DNA of 64,000 nucleotides from Polynucleobacter sp. AP-Jannik-300A-C4 (GTDB taxonomy: Bacteria; Pseudomonadota; Gammaproteobacteria; Burkholderiales; Burkholderiaceae). The notes beneath the pieces were generated by a model. The model saw nothing but the letters and a program-made list of their open reading frames with translations. It did no database searches and had not been told where the DNA came from. The stretch spans positions 1,550,001 to 1,614,000 of the forward strand of contig NZ_CP061316.1 in the NCBI RefSeq assembly GCF_018688335.1, written 5' to 3'. A program made the position numbers and the translations under genes. This document shows positions 19,102 through 27,303 of this stretch, piece after piece. Positions within the stretch are counted from its first letter, which is position 1, and each line of letters opens with the position of its first letter.

Positions 19102-19227
19102 ATGTTGACCTCTTGTGAATGGGGTGCTTATTTCCTGGCGATATCTCATGTATATGTGACCATTCTAGGGCGATTTGCTCATACTGCATATGAAAATAGC
19201 CAAACTTACCAAAATTGGGAGAGTGTC

Positions 19228-19279
19228 ATTGCCCGGGGCGGAATCGAACCAGGGCCAAGGATTCTTGACTCTAGCTCTG
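19228..19279 (-). pseudogene. Degenerate tRNA 3'-half remnant
   Basis: On the minus strand AATCCTTGGCCCTGGTTCGA then TTCCGCCCCGGGCAAT resembles the anticodon arm, T-arm and acceptor 3' side of tRNA-Phe, but no 5' half is found and CCA is degraded to CAA. Not expected to be functional. Confidence 0.5.
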
Positions 19280-19282
19280 GAC

Positions 19283-19299
19283 TGTCGTTTAAAACGACA
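19283..19299. repeat. 17-bp palindrome, copy 2
   Basis: TGTCGTTTAAAACGACA, the exact reverse complement of the core at 16049-16065. It lies beside a tRNA remnant, between two divergently placed repeat clusters. Confidence 0.65.
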
Positions 19300-19327
19300 C
19301 GAATTGATAATGATTTAATTCTCTTTT

Positions 19328-20020
19328 CTATCTGATTGCTTTTTCAATTAATCGATTAAGGCGAATTAATTGCTTAAAGTCCTCAACCACCGATGGCACC
19401 AAGTTTGAAGATGTGAATTTTGTGTCACTGAGTGTCTTTACAACTAAGAAGTTTTTGAGCATAAGCCAATCCATATCCGGATGGTTTGGATCAAAACCGC
19501 GTGGAGGGCGAGAGGCTACGTTCTCACGAGAAAAATTTGTATTAAAGCGTGACTTGAAAGCTGGATCGGCAAATAAGGCATGGAAAGGCCGAGCGTCTTT
19601 TGCTATCGCCTCCCTCATCTTTTTTAATTGCGGTCCAGATGGCATGAAGAGCCCACCGGCGACAACTACCCCCATGTATGGCGGGATATTGTGAAGAATG
19701 CCAAAGAATAAGTGTGGGTTTCTTTCAAAGCGAGACTCAGAAGGTTTCGCAATCGAAATAGATAACCAGCTTTTATAGCAGGTACTGCCACGCACAATCT
19801 TATTGGCATTCTTTTTAATCCTACCAATTCCTTTTGTAGGAAAGTGATAGTCTGGCACGCTACTTTGCAGCGCAGTCTTAAGTCGCTCGGCTAAATCAAT
19901 AAAAGGCTGCCTTACGAGTGTTTCGTAGCTTTCTTGATTTTTATCGAGCCAAGTTGGATCTGTTTGTTTACCAGCCTCAGTCATGAAAGGAAGAGTCTGC
20001 TTTGAAAATTTAATGCTCAT
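19328..20020 (-). CDS. DUF2461 / TIGR02453 family protein
   Basis: Soluble protein of 230 aa. Recognised from the FPTKGIGRIKKNANKI segment near residue 60, the family's glycine- and arginine-rich signature, and from the PPYMGVVVAGGLFMPSGPQL stretch followed by RPPRGFDPNHPDMDWL, which is the conserved core. Biochemical function of the family is unknown. It stands alone, and the gap upstream holds a tRNA remnant and repeats. Confidence 0.85.
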   Translation of the reverse strand: MSIKFSKQTLPFMTEAGKQTDPTWLDKNQESYETLVRQPFIDLAERLKTALQSSVPDYHFPTKGIGRIKKNANKIVRGSTCYKSWLSISIAKPSESRFERNPHLFFGILHNIPPYMGVVVAGGLFMPSGPQLKKMREAIAKDARPFHALFADPAFKSRFNTNFSRENVASRPPRGFDPNHPDMDWLMLKNFLVVKTLSDTKFTSSNLVPSVVEDFKQLIRLNRLIEKAIR

Positions 20021-20169
20021 AGCTTTTCCAATCTTGTATTGAATTAATCCATATAAAACATGTTCCTCTAATTAGCTTCATTCATCTTAAAGGGGGCAGG
20101 TAATACGTGGAAGACACTAAGCAAACCCAGATGAAAATACCCCGCATGGGCAGGGCATTATTTGAATCT

Positions 20170-20228
20170 TGGTGGCCCGGGACTGAATCGAACCACCGAC
20201 ACAAGGATTTTTAATCCCCCACTCTAAC
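20170..20228 (-). pseudogene. tRNA-Phe-like 3'-half remnant
   Basis: On the minus strand AATCCTTGTGTCGGTGGTTC then GATTCAGTCCCGGGCCACCA matches the variable loop, T-arm and CCA end of bacterial tRNA-Phe with a few changes; the anticodon stem is GGGGATTAAAAATCC. The D-arm and 5' acceptor strand are absent and replaced by the GGCCGATAGCAG-type repeat. It may be the scar of an integration event. Confidence 0.6.
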
Positions 20229-20229
20229 G

Positions 20230-20345
20230 GCAGCTATTAGCCGATAGCAGCCCCTAAGAGCACAATCATTCAATATCACCATTAAAAATGTGCAGTAATC
20301 TCTTGCACACTTTCGAGCATGCCCAGCGTTACTTAAAGTAACGCT
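20230..20345. repeat. Dispersed repeat module, copy 2
   Basis: AGCTATTAGCCGATAGCAGC near 20231-20251, then the palindrome AGCGTTACTTAAAGTAACGC at 20325-20344 and CTCAAATGACCAAAC. Same order as copies at 16463 and 38022, with a longer spacer. Confidence 0.7.
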
Positions 20346-20357
20346 CAAATGACCAAA

Positions 20358-20388
20358 CCAGACCTTTAGTCTCTAAAGCTGGCTTTTT
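20358..20388 (+). terminator. Terminator-like hairpin following the repeat module
   Basis: CCAG and TTTAG pair with CTAAA and CTGG around a small loop, followed by CTTTTT on the plus strand. The equivalent position in the other two modules also holds a hairpin. Confidence 0.5.
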
Positions 20389-20417
20389 GTAACTTTTAGG
20401 CCCTGTTTAGGTTCTCT

Positions 20418-20602
20418 GGTTATGAGAGCAGACACTCAAAGAAAACCATTAGGATTTCAAGAGGTTATAGCGTCTCATTATCGGTGTGCGAGTATTTGTG
20501 TGACTAGATTAACAAGATCACAACAAGTAATACCTCGTTCATTGGTTTTCAAAACCAAAGGTTTTTGGAGCAACCGTTTAGCACTTCGTTGCTCCAAAGT
20601 AA
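20418..20602. repeat. Dispersed ~185-bp element, copy 2
   Basis: The better preserved copy of the element at 17034-17220. It includes the self-complementary TTGGTTTTCAAAACCAA near 20542-20558 and ends in a strong hairpin. The 62-codon frame inside is treated as non-coding because it does not align end to end with the frame in copy 1. Confidence 0.8.
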
Positions 20603-20608
20603 TTTTTT
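20564..20608 (+). terminator. Strong hairpin with T-run ending the repeated element
   Basis: TTTGGAGCAAC (20564-20574) pairs perfectly with GTTGCTCCAAA (20588-20598); ATTTTTT follows. This is a good Rho-independent terminator on the plus strand. Confidence 0.75.
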
Positions 20609-20616
20609 AGAGGAGC

Positions 20617-20639
20617 AAGCGTTACTTAAAGTAACGCTT
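20617..20639. repeat. GTTACTTAAAGTAAC palindrome, longest copy
   Basis: The GTTACTTAAAGTAAC core at 20621-20635 is extended by AAGC and GCTT, giving 11-bp arms around one A. This copy is not preceded by the GGCCGATAGCAG box but is followed at 20651 by a different shared box. Confidence 0.75.
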
Positions 20640-20650
20640 ATATAGCGAGG

Positions 20651-20683
20651 GGCAGCTATCGACCCAAAGCAGACCTTGGCGGA
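20651..20683. repeat. Shared box GGCAGCTATCGACCCAAAGC, copy 1
   Basis: Resembles 32008-32044: both read GACCCAA(A/T)GCAGAC(C/T)TTGGCGGA after a GC-rich GGC-GCTA lead. It adjoins the stop of the decayed gene at 20685. Confidence 0.6.
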
Positions 20684-20684
20684 G

Positions 20685-21086
20685 CTAGCTCATATGTGCA
20701 CAGCAAATATCGAGCCAGCCATTTAATCTAGCTTTTTCATAAGGGTAATGAAATCTTTCTTTAAACTCGGAGCGCTTCTGGCATTGCTTGGCAATTTCTG
20801 CGCACCGCTCCAGCGTCCAAGTTACCGGCACAGTGGGCTTTCGTTTAAACCCGACAATGTGAGTGGTACATTTAGTTAACCAGCCCCTATTAATTGCTTT
20901 TTGATAGCTAACTGGGCTCCCCCTCTCCCACTCATCTCTTGTCTGGTATTTCTCTGCTTCTTCTTTACATAGGGCTAGAGTCTAATAACTATCATCAGAT
21001 AACATTTGGTTGGCACACCAGGTTCTGACTGGGAAATTACTTCTAAGGGACTTAATAAAACTGCTTTGGATATTTTCAGAACGCAT
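20685..21086 (-). pseudogene. Decayed helical-repeat protein gene with in-frame TAG
   Basis: From ATG at 21086 the minus strand reads 34 residues, meets TAG at 20982-20984, then continues 98 residues (CKEEAEKYQTRDEWERGSPV, SYQKAINRGWLTKCTTHIVG, and later AEIAKQCQKRSEFKERF, YEKARLNGWLDICCAHM) to TAG. Two copies of a motif of the kind A-kY-tR-eF-...-aY-A-..gWl-..-H are visible, a small helical repeat I associate with phage and homing-endonuclease-linked proteins. A single nonsense change explains the break. The intact part might start internally. Confidence 0.6.
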
Positions 21087-21118
21087 GAATTTTTCCTAAC
21101 AATCAAACCTTTTTAAGT

Positions 21119-21152
21119 AATGACGTGGACCACAAAGTAAGCTCACGTCATT
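21119..21152 (-). other. Stem-loop downstream of ttdB
   Basis: AATGACGTG (21119-21127) and CACGTCATT (21144-21152) form a 9-bp stem, 14 bp after the ttdB stop on the minus strand. There is no strong T-run, so it is a possible weak terminator or 3'-end protecting hairpin. Confidence 0.5.
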
Positions 21153-21165
21153 TCATTAAAAGCTA

Positions 21166-21774
21166 TTACTTAATAAAACGAATTTTCTCGTTAATCTTGC
21201 TCAGAATTGGGCCTTTCTTGGCATTGAAAACTTTCTTATTTTCTTCAATCAAGTTTTTACCCTTAGTATCAATTGAGATAATTAGTGGACCAAATTCTTT
21301 GACCCGGTTAACCCACAGTGTTTCTGGCATACCCAAGTCTTTCCATTGAGCATCTTCAATTTTCTCAACCTTAGTTGCCGCTAATACAGCACAGCCGCCT
21401 GGGAAAATAGCATGAACCGCCTTGTTCTCCACGCAACCTTCTTGCGTTTCAATACCCATGCCACCCTTACCAACAATTAGCTTAACGCCTGTTTGTTTAA
21501 TAAATTCTTTTTCAAACTTTTCCATACGCATGGATGTTGTTGGTCCAATAGAAACCATTTCGTATTCACCATCTTCTTTTTGGCGAACAATCGGTCCCGC
21601 ATGAAAAATTGCTCCTCCCTTAAGGTCAACTGGCAACTCACGTCCCAACTCGATTAAGCGGCGGTGGGCAACGTCACGACAGGTCACTAAAGTTCCAGTG
21701 AGATAAACCACATCACCGATGTTTAATGCTTCTAAATCTTCGTTTTTTATTGGTGTTTGTAGAATTTTCTTCAC
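21166..21774 (-). CDS. ttdB: L(+)-tartrate dehydratase beta subunit
   Basis: Small subunit (202 aa) of the class I hydro-lyase converting L-tartrate to oxaloacetate. It starts at GTG 21774, whose GTGA overlaps the ttdA stop; this gives [20 protein letters not shown], aligning from residue 1 with E. coli TtdB as I recall it. Conserved blocks are [49 protein letters not shown] and [12 protein letters not shown]. The longer upstream ATG reading runs backwards into ttdA. A two-subunit class I fumarase is the alternative but the similarity favours tartrate. Confidence 0.88.
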   Translation of the reverse strand: MKKILQTPIKNEDLEALNIGDVVYLTGTLVTCRDVAHRRLIELGRELPVDLKGGAIFHAGPIVRQKEDGEYEMVSIGPTTSMRMEKFEKEFIKQTGVKLIVGKGGMGIETQEGCVENKAVHAIFPGGCAVLAATKVEKIEDAQWKDLGMPETLWVNRVKEFGPLIISIDTKGKNLIEENKKVFNAKKGPILSKINEKIRFIK

Positions 21775-22691
21775 AGCTTGAATCCTTCGTGGGAAATAAC
21801 TTCGTAAGACATATCGGCATTGATCTTGATCTTGCCGCGGCGATGCGCCCAGCATCCAGTTGATACAGCCACACCGATTGTGGAAGGGTGACGTGCGGAT
21901 GACTCAATGTTTACACCCATCACGCTATTTGCTCCTGTCAAACCCTGAGGACCCAATCCCAATTCATTTAGGCCCTCAGTAAGCAGCTCTTCCATCATCG
22001 CCGCATTTTCATTTGGATGACTTGAAGTCACTGGGCGCAAGATTGCCTTCTTAGATAAGCGGGCGGCTGTCTCTGCTGAAGTAGATACACCAACACCAAC
22101 CAATAACGGTGGGCAGGCATTTACACCGCGTGATGTGATGACATCAAATACAAACTCAGCAACACCTTCATAGCCTTGTCCTGGCATTAGCACCTTTGCG
22201 GCACCAGGCAATGTACAGCCACCACCAGCCATATAAACGTCAACGATACAGTGATCCGCACCAGGAATAATCTCCCAATCAAGCCATGGAATCTTTGAAC
22301 CAGTATTGGTGCCAGTATTTTTTTCTTCAAAGGTTTCAACAGCGTTATGACGCAATGGGCCTTCTTTAGTTGCGCCTTTAGTAGCATTAAGCAAAATATC
22401 TTCCAGCTCACCCAATAAAGGAAAGTTTGAACCCGCTGATAAGAAGTACTGAATGACTCCGGTATCTTGGCAACTTGGACGATCTAACTTATCTGCCAAC
22501 TCTTGATTCTCGCGCATGGATTCAAAAACTTCTTTTGCCAAAAAGTTCACTTCCTTGCTTCGTAACTCACCTAATTTGGTAGTTACATCTGTTGGCAAAC
22601 GCTTACCGATATATGAAGTAAATTTAGAAAGGACATTAGTTAAGTCCGCTACCGCTACTTCTTTATCCACTACGGATGATTGCTTATCCAC
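21771..22691 (-). CDS. ttdA: L(+)-tartrate dehydratase alpha subunit
   Basis: Fe-S-containing large subunit (306 aa). Cysteines expected to hold the 4Fe-4S cluster are visible in [18 protein letters not shown] and [11 protein letters not shown]. Long stretches such as [60 protein letters not shown] and [10 protein letters not shown] follow E. coli TtdA rather than fumarase. It overlaps ttdB by 4 bp and lies 30 bp behind the TctC-type gene, forming a three-gene minus-strand operon opposite a LysR gene. Confidence 0.9.
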   Translation of the reverse strand: MDKQSSVVDKEVAVADLTNVLSKFTSYIGKRLPTDVTTKLGELRSKEVNFLAKEVFESMRENQELADKLDRPSCQDTGVIQYFLSAGSNFPLLGELEDILLNATKGATKEGPLRHNAVETFEEKNTGTNTGSKIPWLDWEIIPGADHCIVDVYMAGGGCTLPGAAKVLMPGQGYEGVAEFVFDVITSRGVNACPPLLVGVGVSTSAETAARLSKKAILRPVTSSHPNENAAMMEELLTEGLNELGLGPQGLTGANSVMGVNIESSARHPSTIGVAVSTGCWAHRRGKIKINADMSYEVISHEGFKL

Positions 22692-22721
22692 GAGTAATTT
22701 CCTTTTTAAGTCGTCGGGTGA

Positions 22722-23693
22722 TTACTGAATTGAAATGTTTGCTGCCTTAGCAACCTCAGAGAACTTGGCAGTCTCATCTGCGATTTGCTTTGCCATTTGC
22801 GCCTGAGTATTACCAACAGGCTCAGCACCAATATCAAACATTTGCTTTTGAAACTCTGCTGACTTAATAATCTTTACAACCTCAGCATTTAACTTGGCTG
22901 TAACGTCTTTTGGTGTTGCTGCGGGAGCCAACAATCCAAACCAAGTGCCTATGTTTATTCCCGGCACACCAGCCTCAGCTAACGTTGGTACGCCTGGCAA
23001 AGTTGATGATCGCTTGGCCGTTGTTACTGCTAAAGGGCGAAGCTTGTTTTCGCGGATGAATGGGAGAACTGGTGTGATCGTGTCAAATGACATGGTCACT
23101 TGACCACCCAACAAGTCAGTCGTCAGAGGGGCACTACCCTTGTAGGGAACATGCAATAGCTTTGTACCGGTGATCATTTGAAACTGGGTGCCAATCATGT
23201 GTTGTGCTGTGCCGTTACCGTTTGAGCCATAAGAGAGATCATCTGGCTTGGCTTTTGCCGCAGCGATAACGTCTTTCACAGTCTTATAAGGTGAATTGGC
23301 GCTAACCACCATGATGTTTGGGACCAATGCTACCGTTGTAATTGGTGAGAAATCTTTTTCAAAACTATATGGCAATGTTTTATATACGCTAGGAGCTATC
23401 GTGTGGTGAACAGCGCCCATAAACAGGGTATAGCCATCAGGATTTGCCTTAGCAACGGCGTTCGCACCCAATGTTGCCCCAGCTCCTGGCTTGTTTTCAA
23501 CAATGACCGACTGACCGAGAACTGGCCCTAACTTCTGCGCAACTGTTCTCGCCAACACATCTGTGGTTCCACCTGGCGGAAATGGCACAACAATGGTGAT
23601 TGTTTTAGTTGGGTAACTTTGCGCGAATGCCGCTCCAACCAACCCACACAACAGGATGCTAGCTAGACTATTTTTTGTTACGTTCTTTAACAT
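22722..23693 (-). CDS. Tripartite tricarboxylate transporter substrate-binding protein (Bug/TctC)
   Basis: Exported solute-binding protein (323 aa from this start) with a signal peptide ending near GLVGAAFA-QS, then SYPTKTITIVVPFPPGGTTD, the hallmark of the Bug/TctC family, and SYGSNGNGTAQHM and PYKGSAPLTTDLLGGQV as ligand-pocket segments. The ATG at 23693 has a GGAGGGG ribosome site; the upstream ATG at 23750 does not suit a signal peptide. No TctA/TctB permease is adjacent, as is common in Burkholderiales. Context suggests capture of tartrate or a related dicarboxylate. Confidence 0.9.
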   Translation of the reverse strand: MLKNVTKNSLASILLCGLVGAAFAQSYPTKTITIVVPFPPGGTTDVLARTVAQKLGPVLGQSVIVENKPGAGATLGANAVAKANPDGYTLFMGAVHHTIAPSVYKTLPYSFEKDFSPITTVALVPNIMVVSANSPYKTVKDVIAAAKAKPDDLSYGSNGNGTAQHMIGTQFQMITGTKLLHVPYKGSAPLTTDLLGGQVTMSFDTITPVLPFIRENKLRPLAVTTAKRSSTLPGVPTLAEAGVPGINIGTWFGLLAPAATPKDVTAKLNAEVVKIIKSAEFQKQMFDIGAEPVGNTQAQMAKQIADETAKFSEVAKAANISIQ

Positions 23694-23785
23694 TTTGTCC
23701 CCTCCAATAATTGACTCCATCAGCCCATTAGAGGCTTGGAATATTGGCACTATAAATTTGAAGGGTATTAAAAAATCATGTATAA

Positions 23786-23804
23786 AGTTAAACTATAGTT
23801 AACT
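23786..23804. promoter_or_regulatory. Candidate LysR operator in divergent ttd promoter region
   Basis: AGTTAAACTATAGTTAACT is a near-palindrome containing T-N11-A spacing, 19 bp upstream of the lysR ATG and 93 bp upstream of the TctC-type gene. LysR regulators typically bind such sites between divergent genes. Confidence 0.5.
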
Positions 23805-23822
23805 TTTAATTAACAATCAAAA

Positions 23823-24740
23823 ATGGCTAAAAGTATTAATCCGGCTGATTTAGGATTCTTTTCAACGCTTATCAGCTCTGGGAGTCTTGGGGCCGCCGCC
23901 CGTGAGCTTGGGGTGACAACTGCCGCAGTAAGTAAACATTTAGCGCAAATGGAATCTCGCTTGGGATTGGTACTCGTAAATAGAACCACGCGAAGAATGA
24001 GCCTTACCCATGAGGGCGAAATCTATCTAGACCATGCCAGAAGAATTTTGGGTGAAATTGATGATCTTGAGCATATGCTGTGGGGCTCAACAAAAGCTCC
24101 ACAAGGCTTACTTAGAGTCAATGCGACACTCGGATTTGGACGCAGTCATATCGCGCCTTTAATAGCTGAATATGTAAAACAATTTCCACAAGTAGATATT
24201 CAATTACAGCTATCCGTAAACCCTCCCCCGATTACCGATGATGCCTATGATGTTTGCTTTAGGTTTGGCCACCCACCAGACTCTAGATCAATTGCTAGGC
24301 TGATAGCCCCCAACAAAAGAATACTTGTAGCATCTCCCTCCTACATTAAGGAGTTCGGCGAACCAAAGTCACCCAGTGAACTAATTAAACACAACTGTAT
24401 TGGCATACGCCAAGGTGATGAGGGTTATGGGCTGTGGCGCTTCTCCAGCGGTAAAGGTAAGTCAAAAAATGAATTTACCGATAGCGCAAAAGTTCGCGGT
24501 AACTTAACAACAAATGACGGTGGTATTGCTGTGAACTGGGCATTAGATAGCCGAGGCATTGTTTTGAGGGCTGAATGGGACGTCACGCAACACCTTAAGT
24601 CTGGCAGATTAATACAGGTAATGAAAAACTTTGAAACACCAGATGCTGATATCTATGCTGTCTATGCTGAACGCCATAAAACATCTGTGAGAGTGAAAAC
24701 ATTAATTGACTTCGCTATTGCGTCATTTGAAGCCAGGTAG
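23823..24740 (+). CDS. LysR-family regulator of the tartrate operon
   Basis: LysR-type transcription factor (305 aa) of the DmlR/TtdR-like group. The N-terminal winged helix reads LGFFSTLISSGSLGAAAREL and GVTTAAVSKHLAQMESRLGL; the effector domain contains FRFGHPPDSRSIARLIAPN, typical of this subgroup. It diverges from the TctC-ttdAB operon, so it probably activates tartrate use in response to the substrate. Effector identity is inferred from neighbours only. Confidence 0.87.
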   Translation: MAKSINPADLGFFSTLISSGSLGAAARELGVTTAAVSKHLAQMESRLGLVLVNRTTRRMSLTHEGEIYLDHARRILGEIDDLEHMLWGSTKAPQGLLRVNATLGFGRSHIAPLIAEYVKQFPQVDIQLQLSVNPPPITDDAYDVCFRFGHPPDSRSIARLIAPNKRILVASPSYIKEFGEPKSPSELIKHNCIGIRQGDEGYGLWRFSSGKGKSKNEFTDSAKVRGNLTTNDGGIAVNWALDSRGIVLRAEWDVTQHLKSGRLIQVMKNFETPDADIYAVYAERHKTSVRVKTLIDFAIASFEAR

Positions 24741-24870
24741 CTTTTATTGATAGTCCATTATTGGCCGTTCTCTGCCACCCAATCACCCCCAATTTCCAAG
24801 TTTTGATTGTCTGCAAGTAACCCGATAAGATCCACCTGACCGTCACGTAACCGGACACCTCCGAGTCGGG

Positions 24871-26511
24871 TCAAACCGAAGCCAAGCCAAATTTATTTGT
24901 TTGGGCTCGATTCCAATACAACCCATACTCTTGTGGGAGGTCGCTCTGCATTAAGGCACCAACCCCTTGCAATAAAGCGCCAAGCCTTACAGTTGGTAAC
25001 TGAGTGGATAAAGTCATAGCCTTACCTGAGCCATCTCTGCACATCAGGTAATCCGCGGTAACTTCTTTAGGGTGCATCATTCCTGCAGAGCCGATCAAAT
25101 GCGCTAAAGATTCAATGGTGTTTTTATGAAAAGCATGTACACGCTCCGCCTTATCAGGGACAACCAATGCTCTCTGGCGAATCAAGTCCTGAGTTGCAAC
25201 ACCTGTAGGACATTTATCCGTATGACATGTTCGTGACTGAATACAGCCTAAGGCAAACATAAACCCTCTTGCAGAATTACACCAATCAGCCCCTAATGCA
25301 ATGGCACGAATAATGTCATAGCCAGAAATAATTTTTCCAGACGCTCCAATTGAAATCTCACTGCGCTTATTGATTCCAACTAAAGTATTGTGAACTAGCC
25401 TTAGGCCATCACGAAGTGGCATCCCCACATGATCTGTAAATTCAACAGGGGCGGCACCAGTACCACCCTCACTTCCGTCAACCACAATAAAGTCAGGACA
25501 AATACCAGTCTCTAGCATTGCCTTGGCAATCCCAAAAAACTCCCAGGGCTGACCGACGCATAACTTAAAGCCAATTGGTTTGCCGCCACTCAGCTTACGC
25601 AAACGCGCAATAAATTGCATCAACTCCACAGGAGAGGAAAATTCAGCATGATGGGCTGGAGAGACACAGTCCTCACCAATCGGCACGCCTCTAGTGGCAG
25701 CAATTTCAGCAGTAACTTTAGCGCCGGGTAAGACCCCTCCATGACCTGGCTTAGCACCCTGCGAAAGCTTAATTTCCACCATCTTGATTTGTGGATCGAC
25801 TGCCTGGGCAGAAAACTTTTCTTCCGAAAATCTCCCTTGATCATTTCGGCAACCAAAATAACCAGATCCTATTTCCCAAATAATATCGCCACCAAACTCG
25901 CGATGGTATGAAGAAATTGAACCTTCGCCGGTGTCGTGAGCAAAACCACCGAGCTTTGCTCCCCTATTAAGAGCCCTAATGGCATTTGGTGAAAGCGAAC
26001 CAAAGCTCATCGCAGAAATATTAAATACAGATAAAGAATAAGGCTGAAGGCAGCTTGGGCCACCCACCTTAATACGAAATGTATTTGCATCAGGATGGCA
26101 TGGTGAATTTGAGTGCCCTAACCACTCACCCTCAGGACCATACATTGACTTAATTGAACCAAATCCCCGCTTATCGTTGTCCTTTTTAGAGCGGCTATAA
26201 ACCATCGCTCGCTGATTTCTTGAAAAAGGAATCTTCTCCTCATCATCCTCTAAGAAATATTGACGTATCTCAGGGCGGATATATTCAAGCAAAAACCGAA
26301 AATGTCCTATCAAAGGGTAATTGCGCAATATTGAATGTCGCTTCTGAATTGAATCTATTAGACCAATCAAAAACAATACTGCAAAAAATAGGGCTAGATA
26401 TAGACTGTAAGAAAAAGATAGGGGGGCAAGTATGCCAGTTGAGAGCCAAAAAAAGTATCTGGAATAGTGCATTTGAAGCCTTATATTTAAACTCACAATG
26501 AATCCAAACAA
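24871..26511 (-). CDS. FMN-binding glutamate synthase-like protein with N-terminal membrane segments
   Basis: Protein of up to 546 aa whose main domain matches the FMN/Fe-S synthase domain of glutamate synthase (SAMSFGSLSPNAIRALNRGA, GAKPGHGGVLPGAKV, GSEGGTGAAPVEF). Cysteines for a 3Fe-4S cluster appear in GCIQSRTCHTDKCPTG. Two hydrophobic helices precede it near residues 18-50, so it is membrane tethered. There is no glutaminase domain, so it is not a full GltB; stand-alone versions have uncertain substrate. A later ATG (MHYSRYF, residue 14) is an alternative start. No operon partner. Confidence 0.85.
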   Translation of the reverse strand: MFGFIVSLNIRLQMHYSRYFFWLSTGILAPLSFSYSLYLALFFAVLFLIGLIDSIQKRHSILRNYPLIGHFRFLLEYIRPEIRQYFLEDDEEKIPFSRNQRAMVYSRSKKDNDKRGFGSIKSMYGPEGEWLGHSNSPCHPDANTFRIKVGGPSCLQPYSLSVFNISAMSFGSLSPNAIRALNRGAKLGGFAHDTGEGSISSYHREFGGDIIWEIGSGYFGCRNDQGRFSEEKFSAQAVDPQIKMVEIKLSQGAKPGHGGVLPGAKVTAEIAATRGVPIGEDCVSPAHHAEFSSPVELMQFIARLRKLSGGKPIGFKLCVGQPWEFFGIAKAMLETGICPDFIVVDGSEGGTGAAPVEFTDHVGMPLRDGLRLVHNTLVGINKRSEISIGASGKIISGYDIIRAIALGADWCNSARGFMFALGCIQSRTCHTDKCPTGVATQDLIRQRALVVPDKAERVHAFHKNTIESLAHLIGSAGMMHPKEVTADYLMCRDGSGKAMTLSTQLPTVRLGALLQGVGALMQSDLPQEYGLYWNRAQTNKFGLASV

Positions 26512-26591
26512 AACAACAAAAAAACTGATACTAAATTTTTAGACTCTGATTGATTAGAAAAAACAATAATTCAAACTATTACCACTCAGGT

Positions 26592-27275
26592 TTATATACA
26601 TTTGTACAGTCGCCGCATATTCTCAATCTTCCAATGTTGACGCTCTGCTTCTGCAAACTCTTCTGAATAGTTATCTCGGTAAGCATGCTCGAATATCAGT
26701 AAGGCACGCTTAGCTTGATCATGCTTAGCAAATGCAGCAAGTGTCAGATAATAGTAGCCTTGTTTTACATTTCTCTCAACCAATTCACCATTAGTGTAGA
26801 TCGACCCTAGAGTAAATGCTGCTTGCCTACTACCCTCTTCTGCACCTTTAATTAACAAATCCATTCCCTTGTCAACATTCCTGGCAATACCATGATCAGC
26901 GCCTAATCCAGAGACATACAGATTGCCAAGATTACAGTAGGCGTCAATCACTTCTTCTTTAATAGCTTTTTCGTAATACTCCACAGCAGTTTTATAGTCT
27001 TGCTGTATCTCACCAATACCGCGCTCATACATCAACCCCACATTAAAGTGAGCATAGCCATTACCTAAGCTGCTATTCGAGTTTTGTAGTATGAATAGCG
27101 TATTTGCTTGCTCAGGATTAAGTACGCCATCAAAACACATCTTGGTTAGTGCGTAATTGGCTTCCTCGTTGCCTTGATCTTTGGCCAGTCCATAAAAAAT
27201 ATTGAAAGCCGCATCAAAGCGCCCCCTTTGCAGGTTAAGTTGACCTAATTCCAGTTGAGAGAACTCATCACTCAT
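26592..27275 (-). CDS. Sel1/TPR-repeat protein, paralogue B
   Basis: Cytosolic helical-repeat protein (227 aa, no signal peptide) with several Sel1-like repeats, for example FNVGLMYERGIGEIQQDYKT, YCNLGNLYVSGLGADHG and FTLGSIYTNGELVERNVKQG. These repeats mediate protein-protein contacts. It is the third gene of a Sel1-bactofilin-Sel1 operon and is clearly homologous over its whole length to the first gene (27705-28424), so the pair arose by duplication around the bactofilin gene. Role unknown; a scaffold or localisation adaptor is a guess. Confidence 0.85.
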   Translation of the reverse strand: MSDEFSQLELGQLNLQRGRFDAAFNIFYGLAKDQGNEEANYALTKMCFDGVLNPEQANTLFILQNSNSSLGNGYAHFNVGLMYERGIGEIQQDYKTAVEYYEKAIKEEVIDAYCNLGNLYVSGLGADHGIARNVDKGMDLLIKGAEEGSRQAAFTLGSIYTNGELVERNVKQGYYYLTLAAFAKHDQAKRALLIFEHAYRDNYSEEFAEAERQHWKIENMRRLYKCI

Positions 27276-27303
27276 GCATTAACCTTTTAAAGTTGGATAG
27301 TTT

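Noticed and set aside
21166..22691. Two-subunit class I fumarase instead of tartrate dehydratase
   Set aside because: Both subunits follow E. coli TtdA/TtdB end to end as I recall them, and the neighbours (TctC-type protein, LysR) fit substrate uptake; enzymatic proof is still lacking.
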